DNA of 64,000 bases from Saccharomycopsis fibuligera x Saccharomycopsis cf. fibuligera. Lineage: Eukaryota > Ascomycota > Saccharomycetes > Ascoideales > Saccharomycopsidaceae. How positions within the stretch are numbered: position 1 is the stretch's first letter; each line of letters opens with the position of its first letter. The stretch covers positions 1 through 64,000 of the forward strand of contig CP012822.1 in NCBI GenBank assembly GCA_001936135.1, read 5' to 3'. The notes below the pieces were generated by a model that did no database searches, was not told the DNA's origin, and was given only the letters and a program-made list of their open reading frames with translations. Positions 33,423-44,480 of this stretch are shown piece by piece. A program made the translations under genes and the position numbers.

Positions 33423-35655
33423 AGATAGTGTCTTAAACCTCCTTACATTGTAATTTATCGTCGCAAGCTTTGAGGACGTATTGCCTCAGATGACGTGCGG
33501 GCTGCAACTGGCGTGGACGGCTTTTGCGAAAATGCGTTAAAAGACACTCGGCGCCTGTCTCCAGAGCGAACTGCAGCCAGGACGCCTGTGCCTTTCCTAA
33601 CCCGCTGCGTTTAGTGCCCTGAAACTGCCCTCCGAAGGCTCGTCAGCCACAAGCTTTCTTTTTGCATTTTTCTTTCTGCGTTTCTGTGATTTCCGAGCAT
33701 CGATCTTGTACTTGGCGCCTCGTCCTGTGTCCGGGATCAATAATGCAAATTTCCAAAAAAAAACAATCTCTTGGGCTATTGTGCCCAGAAGTGCTCCTAA
33801 TTTGGCTGAGATTGGCTGAGAAGATGGAATTCGAATAATCGCAGTGGCCAATATTCAGATTTCAGGTGTGCTGCCCGGAACACATGGTCGCAAGATATAG
33901 TTCGCAGTCTACAGCAGCACACCTGTGCCGCCGGCTGACACTTGCAGAAGGCACAATAAGTCTACCGGCACACTTGTATGATACTCGTTGAGGGGATTCC
34001 CGGGCATCAGCCGTCCCCAGTAAAGATTGACAGTGTGCCATTTTCGTTGCTGCTGGCGTAGCGCAGCTGACGAGCCCGACAATAGCCGTGGGGGAGCTTG
34101 AACAGGTCCGGACCACGCGGTTTTGGGCAGCGGCTACCAACTCGATATATGGCCGGCGCTCAGTCTCTGCGCTTCATTCAGACAAATCTCCGAAAGCTAG
34201 ATTTTTTTATGCAAGAATGCTCGAAGGAAATGCAAAATCGAAAGCGTCGGCAGAACCATGCGGCGACAGTAATCGTCGCTCCGTTGCGCTCTTGCAAAAT
34301 TGGGTGGATACATGCAATGCAATCTATACGACAACGCCAACCACAGGAGCCTGTGGTTTGCGAGAGAGCGCCCGACGGCCGGACGACACTCTCAGAAGTG
34401 GTTTTGTACACAGTTGTGTGGCGTTTCCTACTGCTCCGTCTCCGAGGGTGGTGCAAGCGTTGGTAGCCATAGCTACAGATAGCTGAAGATAAGATAGTTT
34501 ACCGGCTCTAGCCTCAAGGTCAGGACATTAAGGTTTTGCCCGTTGCTAGCTTCGAAAAGTTTACTGCTGCTGCTGCTGTACTGCTGTATCTGCGAAGGGC
34601 AAAACAAAACACAACCCCAAGCCATCGTGGTGAGAGTTTTCTCTTCTTCGATACTCCAAGAAGCATGCGCGAAAATTTACCAGCACTTTTCGAAACTCGC
34701 GGAGCAGCAGCTTCCTGGCTCTCCGCACTTCTGGTTTGGCTGGGTAACTGAGCTGTCAAAATTTGCGGTATTCAGAAGTGTTTCCTAGCATGACATTGTC
34801 GCTTGCCAAAAACGGAACTAAACAAAAGCACATTTACTTGTGTAGTTTCTCTGGGCTAAAAACAATCAAAAGGAAGAACCGCATGCTTTGCGTGAAATAG
34901 CGCCTGTTCTTTCGTAAGCCGTCAAGCATACGGGCCCAGGCGCATAGGCCCGCCCAAGCGAGTAGCCCAAGCTAGTTGGACAAACTTTATTCCAAATCTG
35001 AGAGCATCACTTGGGTCAAGCAACACGGAAAGAAATCGCAATATTATATCGTAGTTTAGCTTCGGGTAGAAGTGCGCCTCAAGCAAGTGAATGCGGGTCT
35101 GGAACTGCAAAAAGTCCAAACCTTTTTTTGCCCAGTATCCGTGGATTGTATAACAACCACATTGTACCAGTGATGTCTTCAGGTGTACGTGTGTATGTGG
35201 AAAAAGTGCATGTGGAAAAAGTGCGATTGAATAAAACAAGCTACATCCAGTGTCACACTGTCTTGTTCCCTATCTCTGGGTCTAGCGCTTTTCGTTTTCC
35301 GAGCAAAATCTTTACTGTTGAGTTTTTTATCAGAAACATAACATAACCGATGATCCCAACGTGCACCATCTATGCAGCGCAGATCTCCAAATGCATGCAT
35401 CGATATGATGCGATTTCTACAACTGCAGCAGTGCTGGCAAAGGAATTTTTCAAAGACAAAACTGAATAGAAAGGGTGAATACCTGCTGGCTAATCCATGG
35501 AAGGTACGGTGACGGTGGCTCCCTTGGTTACTGCAGTAAATCTCATTGTGCAAGACTAGTCTCCCCTAACGTACACCAAGCAGCGGGCTGCAGACTGGGC
35601 ATCATTGATTGATATGATAGCTGCAGTCATGAAACAATAAAGTGAGATCGACAGC

Positions 35656-35684
35656 GCTGCAGCAGCAGCTGCTGCTGCTGCTGC
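35656..35684. repeat. CAG/CTG trinucleotide palindrome
   Basis: A CAG run turns into a CTG run at 35668, making the perfect 20-bp palindrome GCAGCAGCAGCTGCTGCTGC (35659-35678) within a longer tract. It is non-coding. Confidence 0.8.
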
Positions 35685-36559
35685 GTGTACTTAGGCTGCA
35701 GCCAGCATACAGCAACTGAAAGATGGAGGCCTGAAGTCTGTTGTTTGCCGGGCTGGAAAAGATCGTAAACTGCCCTGCTTTTCGTGAAATTTGCTGATAG
35801 CATTTTTCTGCTTCTACTTTGGTTTCCACTGTGTGTGGCGGCTCTCGTCTGCTCGCGGAATACTCATACGGCTACAATATCTCGGCAATGCCTTCGAACG
35901 TTATCGCGAACCACATCCTGTAATTTGACTCATATCTAGCACCCGGACTACTGCCTCAGGCTGCAAAAGGCACCTAATGCCTGCCTATAATTTTCATAAT
36001 TATATGTTTCGTTTCAAAGGGGAAGATAATTAAAAAATCCTTGTTTTCAAAGTGAAGAGTCGATTGAGACTCTGCTGCCTTACTCTTCGCCCTATGGTGG
36101 TTGATGGTTGATGGTTGGTGGTTGGTGGTTGATCATGGCCTATCTTTTTTGAATCTGCAATCTCCAATTAACAGTTTGAATTTGACGCATCTTCTTCTGC
36201 ACAAGCGCTAATTGAATACAGACCATCTACCATCAAAAACAATAAAAACCCTTTCATAAACAAATTCACCGCTAAATGCAACAGAGCTAAAGCTACCTGG
36301 TTCTTTGTTTTTGTCTTTTCCGTCTATTCGACAAAATAGGTATTTTGGCACCGCGGAAAGACGAATGTGAGTACCACATTTGCTGAATGTAGCTCTCGCA
36401 GACAATCTCTTTCGCAACCACGCGTCTATGTGTCAACTGAAGGAGCACCATTGATCTCGGCGCAATATGGGCAGCCACGTGTGGCTGTGCGGCGGATGTA
36501 CAACTTTTTCGTGCCGATGTCGGAGGATAGTGCCGATATATGCGTTGATAGCACTGATT

Positions 36560-36597
36560 GATATGTGCGATACCCTGTCAGAGGTATCGCACATATC
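36560..36597. repeat. perfect hairpin, 15-bp arms
   Basis: GATATGTGCGATACC (36560-36574) and its exact reverse complement (36583-36597) are separated by 8 nt. It is the longest perfect inverted repeat I noticed in the desert. Confidence 0.8.
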
Positions 36598-38041
36598 TTC
36601 TAATTTAACTGGCTCTTAATTGGCCGTTTCACTGACAGAAAAAATAGGAAAAAAATGAGGTTTATACAAAACTAAAACGAAAAACAGCATCTCCAATTGG
36701 GTCTAATTCATCTTAATTCAGTGACCAGCCAACAAGTGGTTGTAGCAGTACCGTTCGTCGGTTCGTTTTTTCTTGTGCAATGCATCATCACATTCACTGT
36801 TTCCCTATTTATGTAACCATTTTTTCTAATATTTAAGACTTTTTGCAGCAGCCAACGTGGTAATATCCAGAGCGACCTCCAGCAAAGGGAAAATTTGGAC
36901 TTGCAATATCAAACTTGAAAATTATCCGCTAGTAAACTTACCACCAAACAGAACCGGCAACTCGAAAAGTATTTATACGCAGAAACACCGCACATAACTT
37001 AGACTGCTTTTGAGAGATAACCTTTTTTCCGCAAAAAGTTTAGCTTTGAAGCACGCTTCCCGAACTACTGTCAGCCACTTCCAATGTGGCTCCTGGTCGC
37101 GGGAGGGAGGACTTCACTTGACTGCCACTCGTCCTTCGTAAGCAGGAGGAAGACATCTTGCTTCAGCAAGCACAGCCTTCCCTAACACCTTTTAGAGCCG
37201 TAAACTCAATCGCAGTAAGCAGATACACGCCGCTGGTACTCTGTTTGCCAATTCAGAATGAGCTACAGGATAGTGGCTTTACTGTTCAACTACCTGCCAA
37301 CCGCAAAGGTGTATCAGTGATACACTTCGCAGTGCAGCACGTAATATGCTATTGTTGTGCCTGCAGTCACCAGCATTAGTAGATAATACTGCATTCATGC
37401 ACTTCTTACCACTTGTTGGTACCGTAGCGCTGTACTTTTTTGACCCATACAGTATTCAGCAGAAATTAGTAGTTAACTAACCGTATTCAAGGTTTCAGAC
37501 AGTTGGCCGATACTTGACGACTATCATGGCAACCGCAAAGACAAATTTGTTTCACAATAAATGCATCCCGCCAATATCCCATAGTGCTCCGCACTTCTGC
37601 TATGCCATGCAGTGCGATGCATCCTGTGTCTCTAGTGGCGGGCGACTTAAGGTAAATTGAAGACAGTATAAGCTCCAGTAACTCACTGACAACGCAGGAA
37701 GATGAACGCAGCGAAAAAACGAGAAATTAATGAAAACAAAAAAAAAAAATAAAAAAAAAAAAAAAAAAAAAAGAAATAAATCAGAGTAAATGTGTGCCGG
37801 TAACCGCATTTGAAAGACAATTGATGTCTGGTCGTCATCGCCTTTTTAATGTCGACCATGTCCTGTTTTGACGTGTTCGGGTAGTGGAGGTGCTGCTTTT
37901 GCTTTTCTGCCTTCAATGAGAGCTTCAACCCTTTATCTTTTCTTTCTTGACATTTATCATCATTTTATTACTATACATCTTGCTCTCTTAAAAAAATAAT
38001 AAACCAAAATCATCCGCACCATCTCCCTAAACTACTCTGCC

Positions 38042-38076
<35 letters not shown>

Positions 38077-38231
38077 TTCCTCCCGCTTAATTAGTATTGT
38101 CTGCTAGTTTACTGCCCCTTTCAATTCAATTAATTATCATTGGTCAAATCTTAAGCTCTTTCGCCACAACCAGTTGCTCTTATTATTTCCATTGAAAATA
38201 TTCAAGGCTACTTCGCGTGGGCGGTTGAGCC

Positions 38232-40109
38232 ATGAAGGAAGAATTCAAAATGATGCAACCTTTGCAGGATGAGAATTTTCTTTTACGCCAGGCGAGCGTA
38301 CTGAATTATCACAGTAATACTCCTGTCTCTGACGCCTTTTTTCCTCCGATATATGGCAAGGTCCAGAATCAAGCCCAAAACCAGGGAAGTTTAGAAGAAG
38401 TTGATCACCATTTTGGAGCCACAAACGAAAACTACAGCAAAATTATTGGTCTGTATTTTGAACCAAATGCTGTGGTCTCACAAGATAATGGAATCTCCCG
38501 ACATTATCTTGAAACATTTGTTTCAAATACTGCATCAAATGTCTCGGTGTCACCATCTTCAGAGGCCTTCTCAAGCTCAACTATGACTTGGAACACTGAT
38601 GAAGACTTCACCGGGAATATGCTATTTTCTTCGTTTGGAAGCGAATTTGGCAACAATAGCCGCCACTTAAGAAACAGTATTGACGTTGGTAATGGTACAA
38701 ACTACAACGGTAGCTACGAGATTTGTCCCCCGAATAGTGCCCCTTCAATGAGCGCCCCTAATGAGTTGCTTAGACTCAACAGTACCGGTTCACTTTTAAA
38801 CAGCTTGAATTATTTGATGTCAGAGAATTTTAATGTTATTGAGCCTAATACAAACACCAACTTCATGAATTCTTTTACCACCAACAACGGCAAAACCAAT
38901 AGTGTGAGTAGCCAAGCAGAATTCACAAATAACGGTCTAACTAATTACAATGGACTTTCTAGAAATAACAGCTGCAACAGCAGTGCAGCCATTCAAGACT
39001 TGTACTCAGAATATACAACTGCAGTTCTGACCCCAGGGGATGGCCAATTCCATCACTTGTTGAAAGATAATAGTGAATCGTCCCTGTGTGTTGGCTTTAA
39101 TGCTCCCCAACATGGTGCTGCTGTTCAGAGTTTCGAAGAAGCTTCATTGGCTTTAGCCGTTGATGACATGCGTAGTGCCACGGAAGCTACATCACAATCA
39201 CAGGTTCTTTTAAGGGACAATAAAATTTTTAGCACAAAAAACCAGGCTCAGGACAACTTTCAAATGGTTAATTATAGCATGAATGATATGCGGGCCAGCA
39301 TTGGTGGCGGTTCTGAAACTTCTTCAAGTCCATCTTCATCTTCAGCAACCACTATAAGCAAAGAAAGAACTGCTAGTGTTGAACTGATGATTAAGCTGGA
39401 CCCTAAAGTTTGGGATGTTGTGGTAAATAAATATTCTAGAAAAAAAGGGGCTTATAAATGCACCCACTGCAGTGAGAGTTTTAAGTCGTTGGAAAGTTTA
39501 ATCACACATATTGACCGTTATAATTTAGCAGCAAATAGACGGTTCAAATGCGAATTTGAAGACTGTCCTTGGAAGTATATTGGGTTGCCACGAATGGCAG
39601 AATTGAAGAGACATATGCAATCCTTGCACAACTATGATCTCAAATCAATGAAAAGACCGAGCCAAAAGAAAGATGGGACACATAATAGTCTATTGTTCAG
39701 TTATAGTCCAGCATCCGAAGGCACACCTTGTTTACATATTTATAATGATATTCGATCTCAAGATTGCCTATCGGGATTTGTGCCTCTGTCGTCTGATGCA
39801 AGTCAAAGTGATATTAATGCCAAGGGTTTGAAGCAGCAGAATGTGGTTCAGTTAAACTCATTGGAAATTTTTGGCGGTTCTAGTGAACCTAATTTGACTA
39901 AAGTTGAAGGCAACAAATCAGCGAAAGATAAAGCAAAACACAAGTTTTGTTGTGAAGTAATGCCAGATTACTGTGACAAGAGTTTCCCTCGCAAAGATTC
40001 ATTGCTGCGCCACATCAAGCTTTGTCACCAACAACCACATGGCAGATTCAACAAAAGCCTTGCAAAGAAACTTGGAAAGATACAAAAAGGTGCAAAACAA
40101 TTAAATTAG
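38232..40109 (+). CDS. RME1: Rme1-like zinc-finger transcription factor
   Basis: The 625-residue protein has a long Asn/Ser-rich N-terminal half without domains and a C-terminal zinc-finger region. Finger 1 starts at about Cys410 (YKCTHCSESF, then HIDRYNL). Finger 2 is CEFEDCPWKYIGLP followed by LKRHMQSLH. Finger 3 is CCEVMPDYCDKSFPRKDSLLRHIKLCH, and the end is GRFNKSLAKKLGKI. The order and details match S. cerevisiae Rme1 (YHCSHCSEKF, CPIEQCPWKILG, CQKTFRRKDAYKRH, SRFNKRLKKI). Rme1 represses meiosis entry in S. cerevisiae and is tied to filamentation or chlamydospore formation in Candida. This protein is twice the S. cerevisiae length because of its N-terminal half. The unusually long upstream interval fits a heavily regulated gene. 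Confidence 0.9.
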   Translation: MKEEFKMMQPLQDENFLLRQASVLNYHSNTPVSDAFFPPIYGKVQNQAQNQGSLEEVDHHFGATNENYSKIIGLYFEPNAVVSQDNGISRHYLETFVSNTASNVSVSPSSEAFSSSTMTWNTDEDFTGNMLFSSFGSEFGNNSRHLRNSIDVGNGTNYNGSYEICPPNSAPSMSAPNELLRLNSTGSLLNSLNYLMSENFNVIEPNTNTNFMNSFTTNNGKTNSVSSQAEFTNNGLTNYNGLSRNNSCNSSAAIQDLYSEYTTAVLTPGDGQFHHLLKDNSESSLCVGFNAPQHGAAVQSFEEASLALAVDDMRSATEATSQSQVLLRDNKIFSTKNQAQDNFQMVNYSMNDMRASIGGGSETSSSPSSSSATTISKERTASVELMIKLDPKVWDVVVNKYSRKKGAYKCTHCSESFKSLESLITHIDRYNLAANRRFKCEFEDCPWKYIGLPRMAELKRHMQSLHNYDLKSMKRPSQKKDGTHNSLLFSYSPASEGTPCLHIYNDIRSQDCLSGFVPLSSDASQSDINAKGLKQQNVVQLNSLEIFGGSSEPNLTKVEGNKSAKDKAKHKFCCEVMPDYCDKSFPRKDSLLRHIKLCHQQPHGRFNKSLAKKLGKIQKGAKQLN

Positions 40110-42293
40110 CAATAATTTCTGTCTTTTCATAATTTATTTGGCTAGGTGGCAATAAGTTGTTGTGTTTGGCGTAATATCGATTGTCATACGTTTGTGCTGT
40201 TCTTAACACGGTTGTTGTAATCAATTTCAAAGTTAACATTTTTGTTTGCAAACCTTGCTGACCCTCTTTTAACTTGTTCAACTTTCCTAACTATCTTTAT
40301 AGTGCGAGATGCCACCACTTTAAAGAGAATTCATTAAAATTGTCTTTTCATTTTCGCATAACTTCAAGGACCAAATTTTTGTTTCAACTTACGTTCCTTA
40401 GCACACTGGTCAATTTAATAATCACTTGTTTCTCTCATTATTGAAATCTTTCCTATTTTTTTTTCTGCATTTTTTTTTGCAATATTTCAATACTTTAATA
40501 CCAATATTTTGGTGAGGGTTCTAGAGACTTCTAGTATTTTGGCCTTCTATTGATGATAGAAGGACAGAAAACTAGCTCTAGCGACTTGACAAAATATTGG
40601 TGTTTATTCGTTACGACTTTTGTTCACATATAGTTTTGCTTGTCCGCTCATTTCATTTCATTTCATTGTTGTCTTTTTTTTTTTTTTTTTTTTTTTTTTT
40701 TCCAGTTTATTATTTTTTGCTTGTCTGTACATTTACTATTTTGGGTGAGCCGTTATTGGCAGATACTATTGTAAAATATGTTTAACTACTCTTACTTTTA
40801 TTTTGTTCTTTTTTTAAAAAAATTATTTTTACTTTTGCTGGTCCTTTAATCATCACAGAAGTTGCTTTGCATTTCATCCCCAGATGTGTTTTCAAAACGT
40901 TTACTTCTTTATGAACTTACACATCTTCTTAAATATATCTTCACATTCCTAGAAAAATTAGATAGCATATGTTCTCTTGTAGGTTATTTACATCATGCAA
41001 TTATTATAGCATGCTAGCTTGTGTTGAAAAGGAAGACTTTATCTATTAACAAACAAAATTGGATGGTCCAGAATCTCAGTTATTTTTTTTTTTTTTTTTG
41101 TTTTTTTTTCAAAACTTCAAAATTTTAATAGTGTCAAAATTAGCCTATGTGCGTCAATAGATTATTAATGCACAGTTATTCCTATTATACAACCTAAAAA
41201 ATTTATGTTGCGGACCAATGTTTATGGGTTATTATTTTAAAAAAACTTAGGCCATCTCTCGAGCAAAAAAAGTCAAAATAGTTTTAGCATAAATATATTG
41301 CAGCCCTTATTGTGGTAAGATTAATGAAGTGGCAATATAGCGTCTTTTGAGGTTTCCCCTACAAAAATAAAAAACTATTTGATAAATATTTAATGAACCC
41401 AGAAAAAAATAGTTCTTTTAATACTTTTTTCTACTTTCCTTTTGTGAAACTCAAATCTTGATATTGTTGAATTTTGGCTTGAGGTAATGACATGTGATAA
41501 TAATAAGGCTTAACCAACCAAAGTTTGGGGTTAAACAAAAAATCTTATATATAGCTCAATAAATTAATTTCTTTGTGTGGCCAAAAGTGTGTCAATATCA
41601 ACTTAATAATTTCCTAAATTATAGGGAAATGCCAATGTCTTAAGAGCTTGCTCCCTTTTGGTTAGTTAGTGGAGTAAATTCAATTTTTTGCATTTGAGCC
41701 GGTTTTATCATTTTACAAAAACAGTTAGTCTCACTTTAATACAACGATAATAGCATATTTTGCTGGTGTACTTTTTTGTAAGCACAGGTGGTGATGTAAC
41801 CGTTGTTAGCAACCATGATAATGCGGTTGACAAAGCAATCCGGAAGAAAGGCTTTTACTTAGTTCAAAAAATTACCTTACAAAATAGAGCTTTTAGGTTG
41901 CCTTCTATTGCTGTTTTTTAGTTTTTTCAAGTTTTCGTTTTCATACATTTTATGACCTTTTTGATTAAAATATCAAAATTTTTAACTCAAAATCGTAATT
42001 TGTCGAAAATCCATCTTTGTCAGACTCAATTAATATTGAACACTTCTCCCTTACAACTATAATATGAGTGCTACGCAAATTAGACGCGTGGATCTTATTT
42101 TATCATTGTAGGGACGTTGGATGGAATCCTGGCCCTGTTATAAAGTATCCAGTATAACCAAAATATGAACAATTTTATCCACAGCCAATAACGAAATTAA
42201 GGTGTTATATGAAGCATAGAAAAACAACTTTAATATATAATTACTCAATTTTGTTCATTGTAAAGTGTTTATTTACATAGTTATCTATTTAAA
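40110..42293. other. RME1-SEC12 convergent intergenic region
   Basis: It is 2.2 kb, T-rich, with no frame I accept. A multi-arm foldback lies at 40500-40601 and T runs at 40674-40701 (28 nt) and 41083-41109. For two 3' ends facing each other this is long, so an unannotated RNA is possible. Confidence 0.5.
40500..40601. repeat. 102-nt multi-arm foldback
   Basis: Four nested complementary pairs run in register: ACCAATATTTTG (40500-40511) with 40590-40601; CTAGAG (40521-40526) with 40576-40581; CTAGT (40531-40535) with 40571-40575; CCTTCTAT (40543-40550) with ATAGAAGG (40556-40563) around a 5-nt TGATG loop. That gives 31 base pairs. It may be a structured RNA, an mRNA 3' element of RME1 or a small decayed inverted-repeat transposon. 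Confidence 0.65.
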
Positions 42294-43595
42294 TTATCTT
42301 CCCTGAGCAAGAAGAACAGCCAACAAAAGAACCAACAAGAAAAGTACAAGACCAACCAAGCTACTAGAGTTTTTCAATTTAATCAAATCATCCTCATTTG
42401 AAGGAAACTCAATAGTATTTATTGTATTTGCTGCACTGATACTGATGAGAGATTTCAAATTTGGTGAAATTTTCAAGTTAGTCAAAGCAAAAGCATGAAC
42501 TTGTTTAAATTCATATAGTTTAAAAATTTTAGGTTTGGATTTTGGACCATCCAAATTCACATGATACAAAATGACAGACAAGTCGCTAGTGGCCACCGCT
42601 AGCAATCCATGGTTTTTGTTGTGATCTTTCAAATAATGTTTGAAATCAACTGCATTGACACTTCTGACATTCTTAAAAATGACTTGTGATAATTGAAGTT
42701 TGAGTTCATTTTTTTTCGTCACTGAAAATACTGCAGCAATGATTTGTTTTGCCTTTGGAATGGCACCGAGCACTAAAACTTGTGTAGAAGAAATGTAAAT
42801 TACTCTGAGCAGCTGGAAATTCGGACCAACAGATTTATCAAATTTTGTCTCCAAAATTTCTGTTTTGGCGCCTGCTTGACCAAGTTTGATTATCTTAAGC
42901 AAACTTCTAGTGACATATGAAATTTCCGGTACTCCAACATAACTATTGATGGCCACATCTTTTATTTCAACATCTTCGGTGTGTTGAAGAATTGGACTTT
43001 CCAGGTTGAGTTGTGAAAGAGTGTTTATATAAATTTGTGATTTTGCGTCAGAAGTCACTAGCACTGCATATGGATCAATTTTGGCAGCTTGTTGTTCCGA
43101 TACAGCAATTTTTTTGATATAGACTTGTGGATCAAGAGAATTGAACAATTGAGTTTGCGAGACTGGATTGATTTCAGCCAAATTTTCACTAACTTTAAAC
43201 GATTTCAAGTTGTTGTTTTTCTTCGATGATTCAATCAAGTTTTTAGCATCGTTGATACCGACGTATAGGCTTTGATTATCAATATATGCCAAACTCATTG
43301 GTGCATCAGTGGTATTTTTGTCAAAGGTATATTTGGAAATCAATTTCAAATGTTTTTCTTTCAAAAGTTTCGGGACCTTTTGTTGTCCGGTTTCAGCAGC
43401 CTTTCTGTCCTCTGCATCATCATCTTTTTCTGAATCTGCTTCCAGTTTGTTGACAATTCTAAAGATAGCAACTTCGTTCGGAATACCATGTCTGCCCTCG
43501 CCTCCGCCACCGGAAACAACAAAAGTGTTGTCGTCAATGTAGCTGAGACCAAAAAGAGGATATTCCAAAGTAGTGTTGAAGGAATTGAATGACAT
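42294..43595 (-). CDS. SEC12: Sec12-like Sar1 guanine nucleotide exchange factor
   Basis: The ATG is at 43595 (433 residues); an upstream in-frame extension begins only at TTG. The N-terminal cytosolic part is a WD40-like beta-propeller. The loop SGGGGEGRHGIPNEV near residue 30 matches the Gly-rich, potassium-binding loop needed for Sar1 exchange activity in Sec12. One membrane segment (about residues 411-430) ends the protein, with only a few luminal residues, shorter than the luminal domain of S. cerevisiae Sec12. Sec12 sits in the ER membrane and starts COPII coat assembly. It is divergent from an unknown membrane protein gene. Confidence 0.87.
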   Translation of the reverse strand: MSFNSFNTTLEYPLFGLSYIDDNTFVVSGGGGEGRHGIPNEVAIFRIVNKLEADSEKDDDAEDRKAAETGQQKVPKLLKEKHLKLISKYTFDKNTTDAPMSLAYIDNQSLYVGINDAKNLIESSKKNNNLKSFKVSENLAEINPVSQTQLFNSLDPQVYIKKIAVSEQQAAKIDPYAVLVTSDAKSQIYINTLSQLNLESPILQHTEDVEIKDVAINSYVGVPEISYVTRSLLKIIKLGQAGAKTEILETKFDKSVGPNFQLLRVIYISSTQVLVLGAIPKAKQIIAAVFSVTKKNELKLQLSQVIFKNVRSVNAVDFKHYLKDHNKNHGLLAVATSDLSVILYHVNLDGPKSKPKIFKLYEFKQVHAFALTNLKISPNLKSLISISAANTINTIEFPSNEDDLIKLKNSSSLVGLVLFLLVLLLAVLLAQGR

Positions 43596-43937
43596 ACTGA
43601 TTCTGAAATTGATCAACTGTGGGGGAAAGCTTCCAATTTTTGATAGCTTCTGTAGATGGTTAGTAAGTTGCTTCTAAAGTGCCTTATTTTTCTTTTTGCT
43701 GTGGTGTTTTGTTTTGGCGTGATGAAGCTTCATGGGGTCTTAACACCCCTAAATTGGTGGTACGGTTACCAACGTTCTGAAACTATAGGGTAATACTTTG
43801 ATATGCCTGAAACTGCGCCATTAAAGAATAGAGACAGCTTTAACACTGGAGAGAGATAGATATGCCGATGGCAAGACCATGATAGCTATAAGTAAATAAG
43901 ATATATTGACTAAGAAGAAGGTGTTTTCACAATTAAA
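43596..43937. promoter_or_regulatory. divergent promoter with TAGGGGTGT motif
   Basis: This 342-bp region lies between SEC12 and the gene at 43938. TAACACCCCTAA at 43741-43752 is the reverse of TTAGGGGTGTTA, the third occurrence of this motif in the window. Confidence 0.5.
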
Positions 43938-44480
43938 ATGGGTCACTTTTTGGACAAAACTTTCCAGCTTACTTTCACTGCCGACTTTGTTATCTTGCTC
44001 GTGTTGTTTATTGTGTGCATGATCCTCGGTGCTGCTCTATTATACAATCCAAAGAATAGAATCGCAGTGTACAAGAAAAGGCCAGAGCCAAACTTGTATT
44101 TCAATGGTGCTGCTAGTTACAATGGAGACACTATAAGAAGATACAGAAGTAGCAATCCTTTCTATCAGGAAGATGTGGATGACACAACTACAAATCGTCT
44201 TCTGACTTCTCAAACTCTCAAGCAGCCATTACAAAGTCATCAATTTGAATACAATCATCAACAAGAACAGGAACAAGGATTACAAGAGATTAGCCATTTA
44301 CAATCACAAAATACCTATAATTCAACTACTGTTGAAAGCCCAGTGAGATACCCGAGCAAAACTCAGCAAAATACTAGCTACAACTACAGCGCAGGTCGCA
44401 CCAATCCTTCTCAGCATGAAACTGAATCAATTCCTTTAGAACCTATAACTTTAGCAGTACATCCAAGTGCTAGTAGATGA
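43938..44480 (+). CDS. single-pass membrane protein, unknown
   Basis: The 180-residue protein has a strong N-terminal membrane segment (about residues 16-37, DFVILLVLFIVCMILGAALLY). A basic patch (NPKNRIAVYKKRP) follows, consistent with the C-terminus in the cytosol. The rest is hydrophilic and rich in Gln, Asn, Ser and Thr, probably disordered, with RRYRSSNPFYQEDVDD as its most distinctive segment. The ATG is clear and the gene shares a promoter with SEC12. I recognise no family; a small ER or plasma-membrane protein is possible. Confidence 0.75.
   Translation: MGHFLDKTFQLTFTADFVILLVLFIVCMILGAALLYNPKNRIAVYKKRPEPNLYFNGAASYNGDTIRRYRSSNPFYQEDVDDTTTNRLLTSQTLKQPLQSHQFEYNHQQEQEQGLQEISHLQSQNTYNSTTVESPVRYPSKTQQNTSYNYSAGRTNPSQHETESIPLEPITLAVHPSASR

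Larger units (their letters stand above)
29287..38231. other. 8.9-kb GC-richer gene desert between TUB1 and RME1
   Basis: The first about 600 bp are the T-rich TUB1 3' region. From about 30.3 to 37.7 kb the sequence is visibly richer in G and C than the genes of this window, which is unusual for a yeast intergenic region. Frames of 60-178 codons occur on all strands but none resembles a protein family. It contains a perfect hairpin at 30266-30290, another at 36560-36597, several short tandem repeats (32011-32046, 32864-32893, 33385-33422, 36096-36133), a CAG/CTG palindrome (35656-35684), and long A and T runs at 37739-37771 and 38045-38073. It may be a very long RME1 regulatory region, with or without long non-coding transcripts. 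A centromere is an alternative. Confidence 0.6.

Noticed and set aside
34098-34466. SLRFIQTNLRKLDFFMQE segment resembling the start of a LINE endonuclease
   Set aside because: Only about 15 residues look similar and no further endonuclease or reverse transcriptase motifs follow.
31305-34486. Frames of 60-178 codons on both strands in the GC-rich desert
   Set aside because: Several overlap each other on different frames, most have odd composition (Arg, Cys, Trp) and none resembles a known family.
29287-38231. Centromere as the primary call for the desert
   Set aside because: No long flanking inverted repeats were seen, and CUG-clade centromeres are often GC-poor; left as an alternative only.
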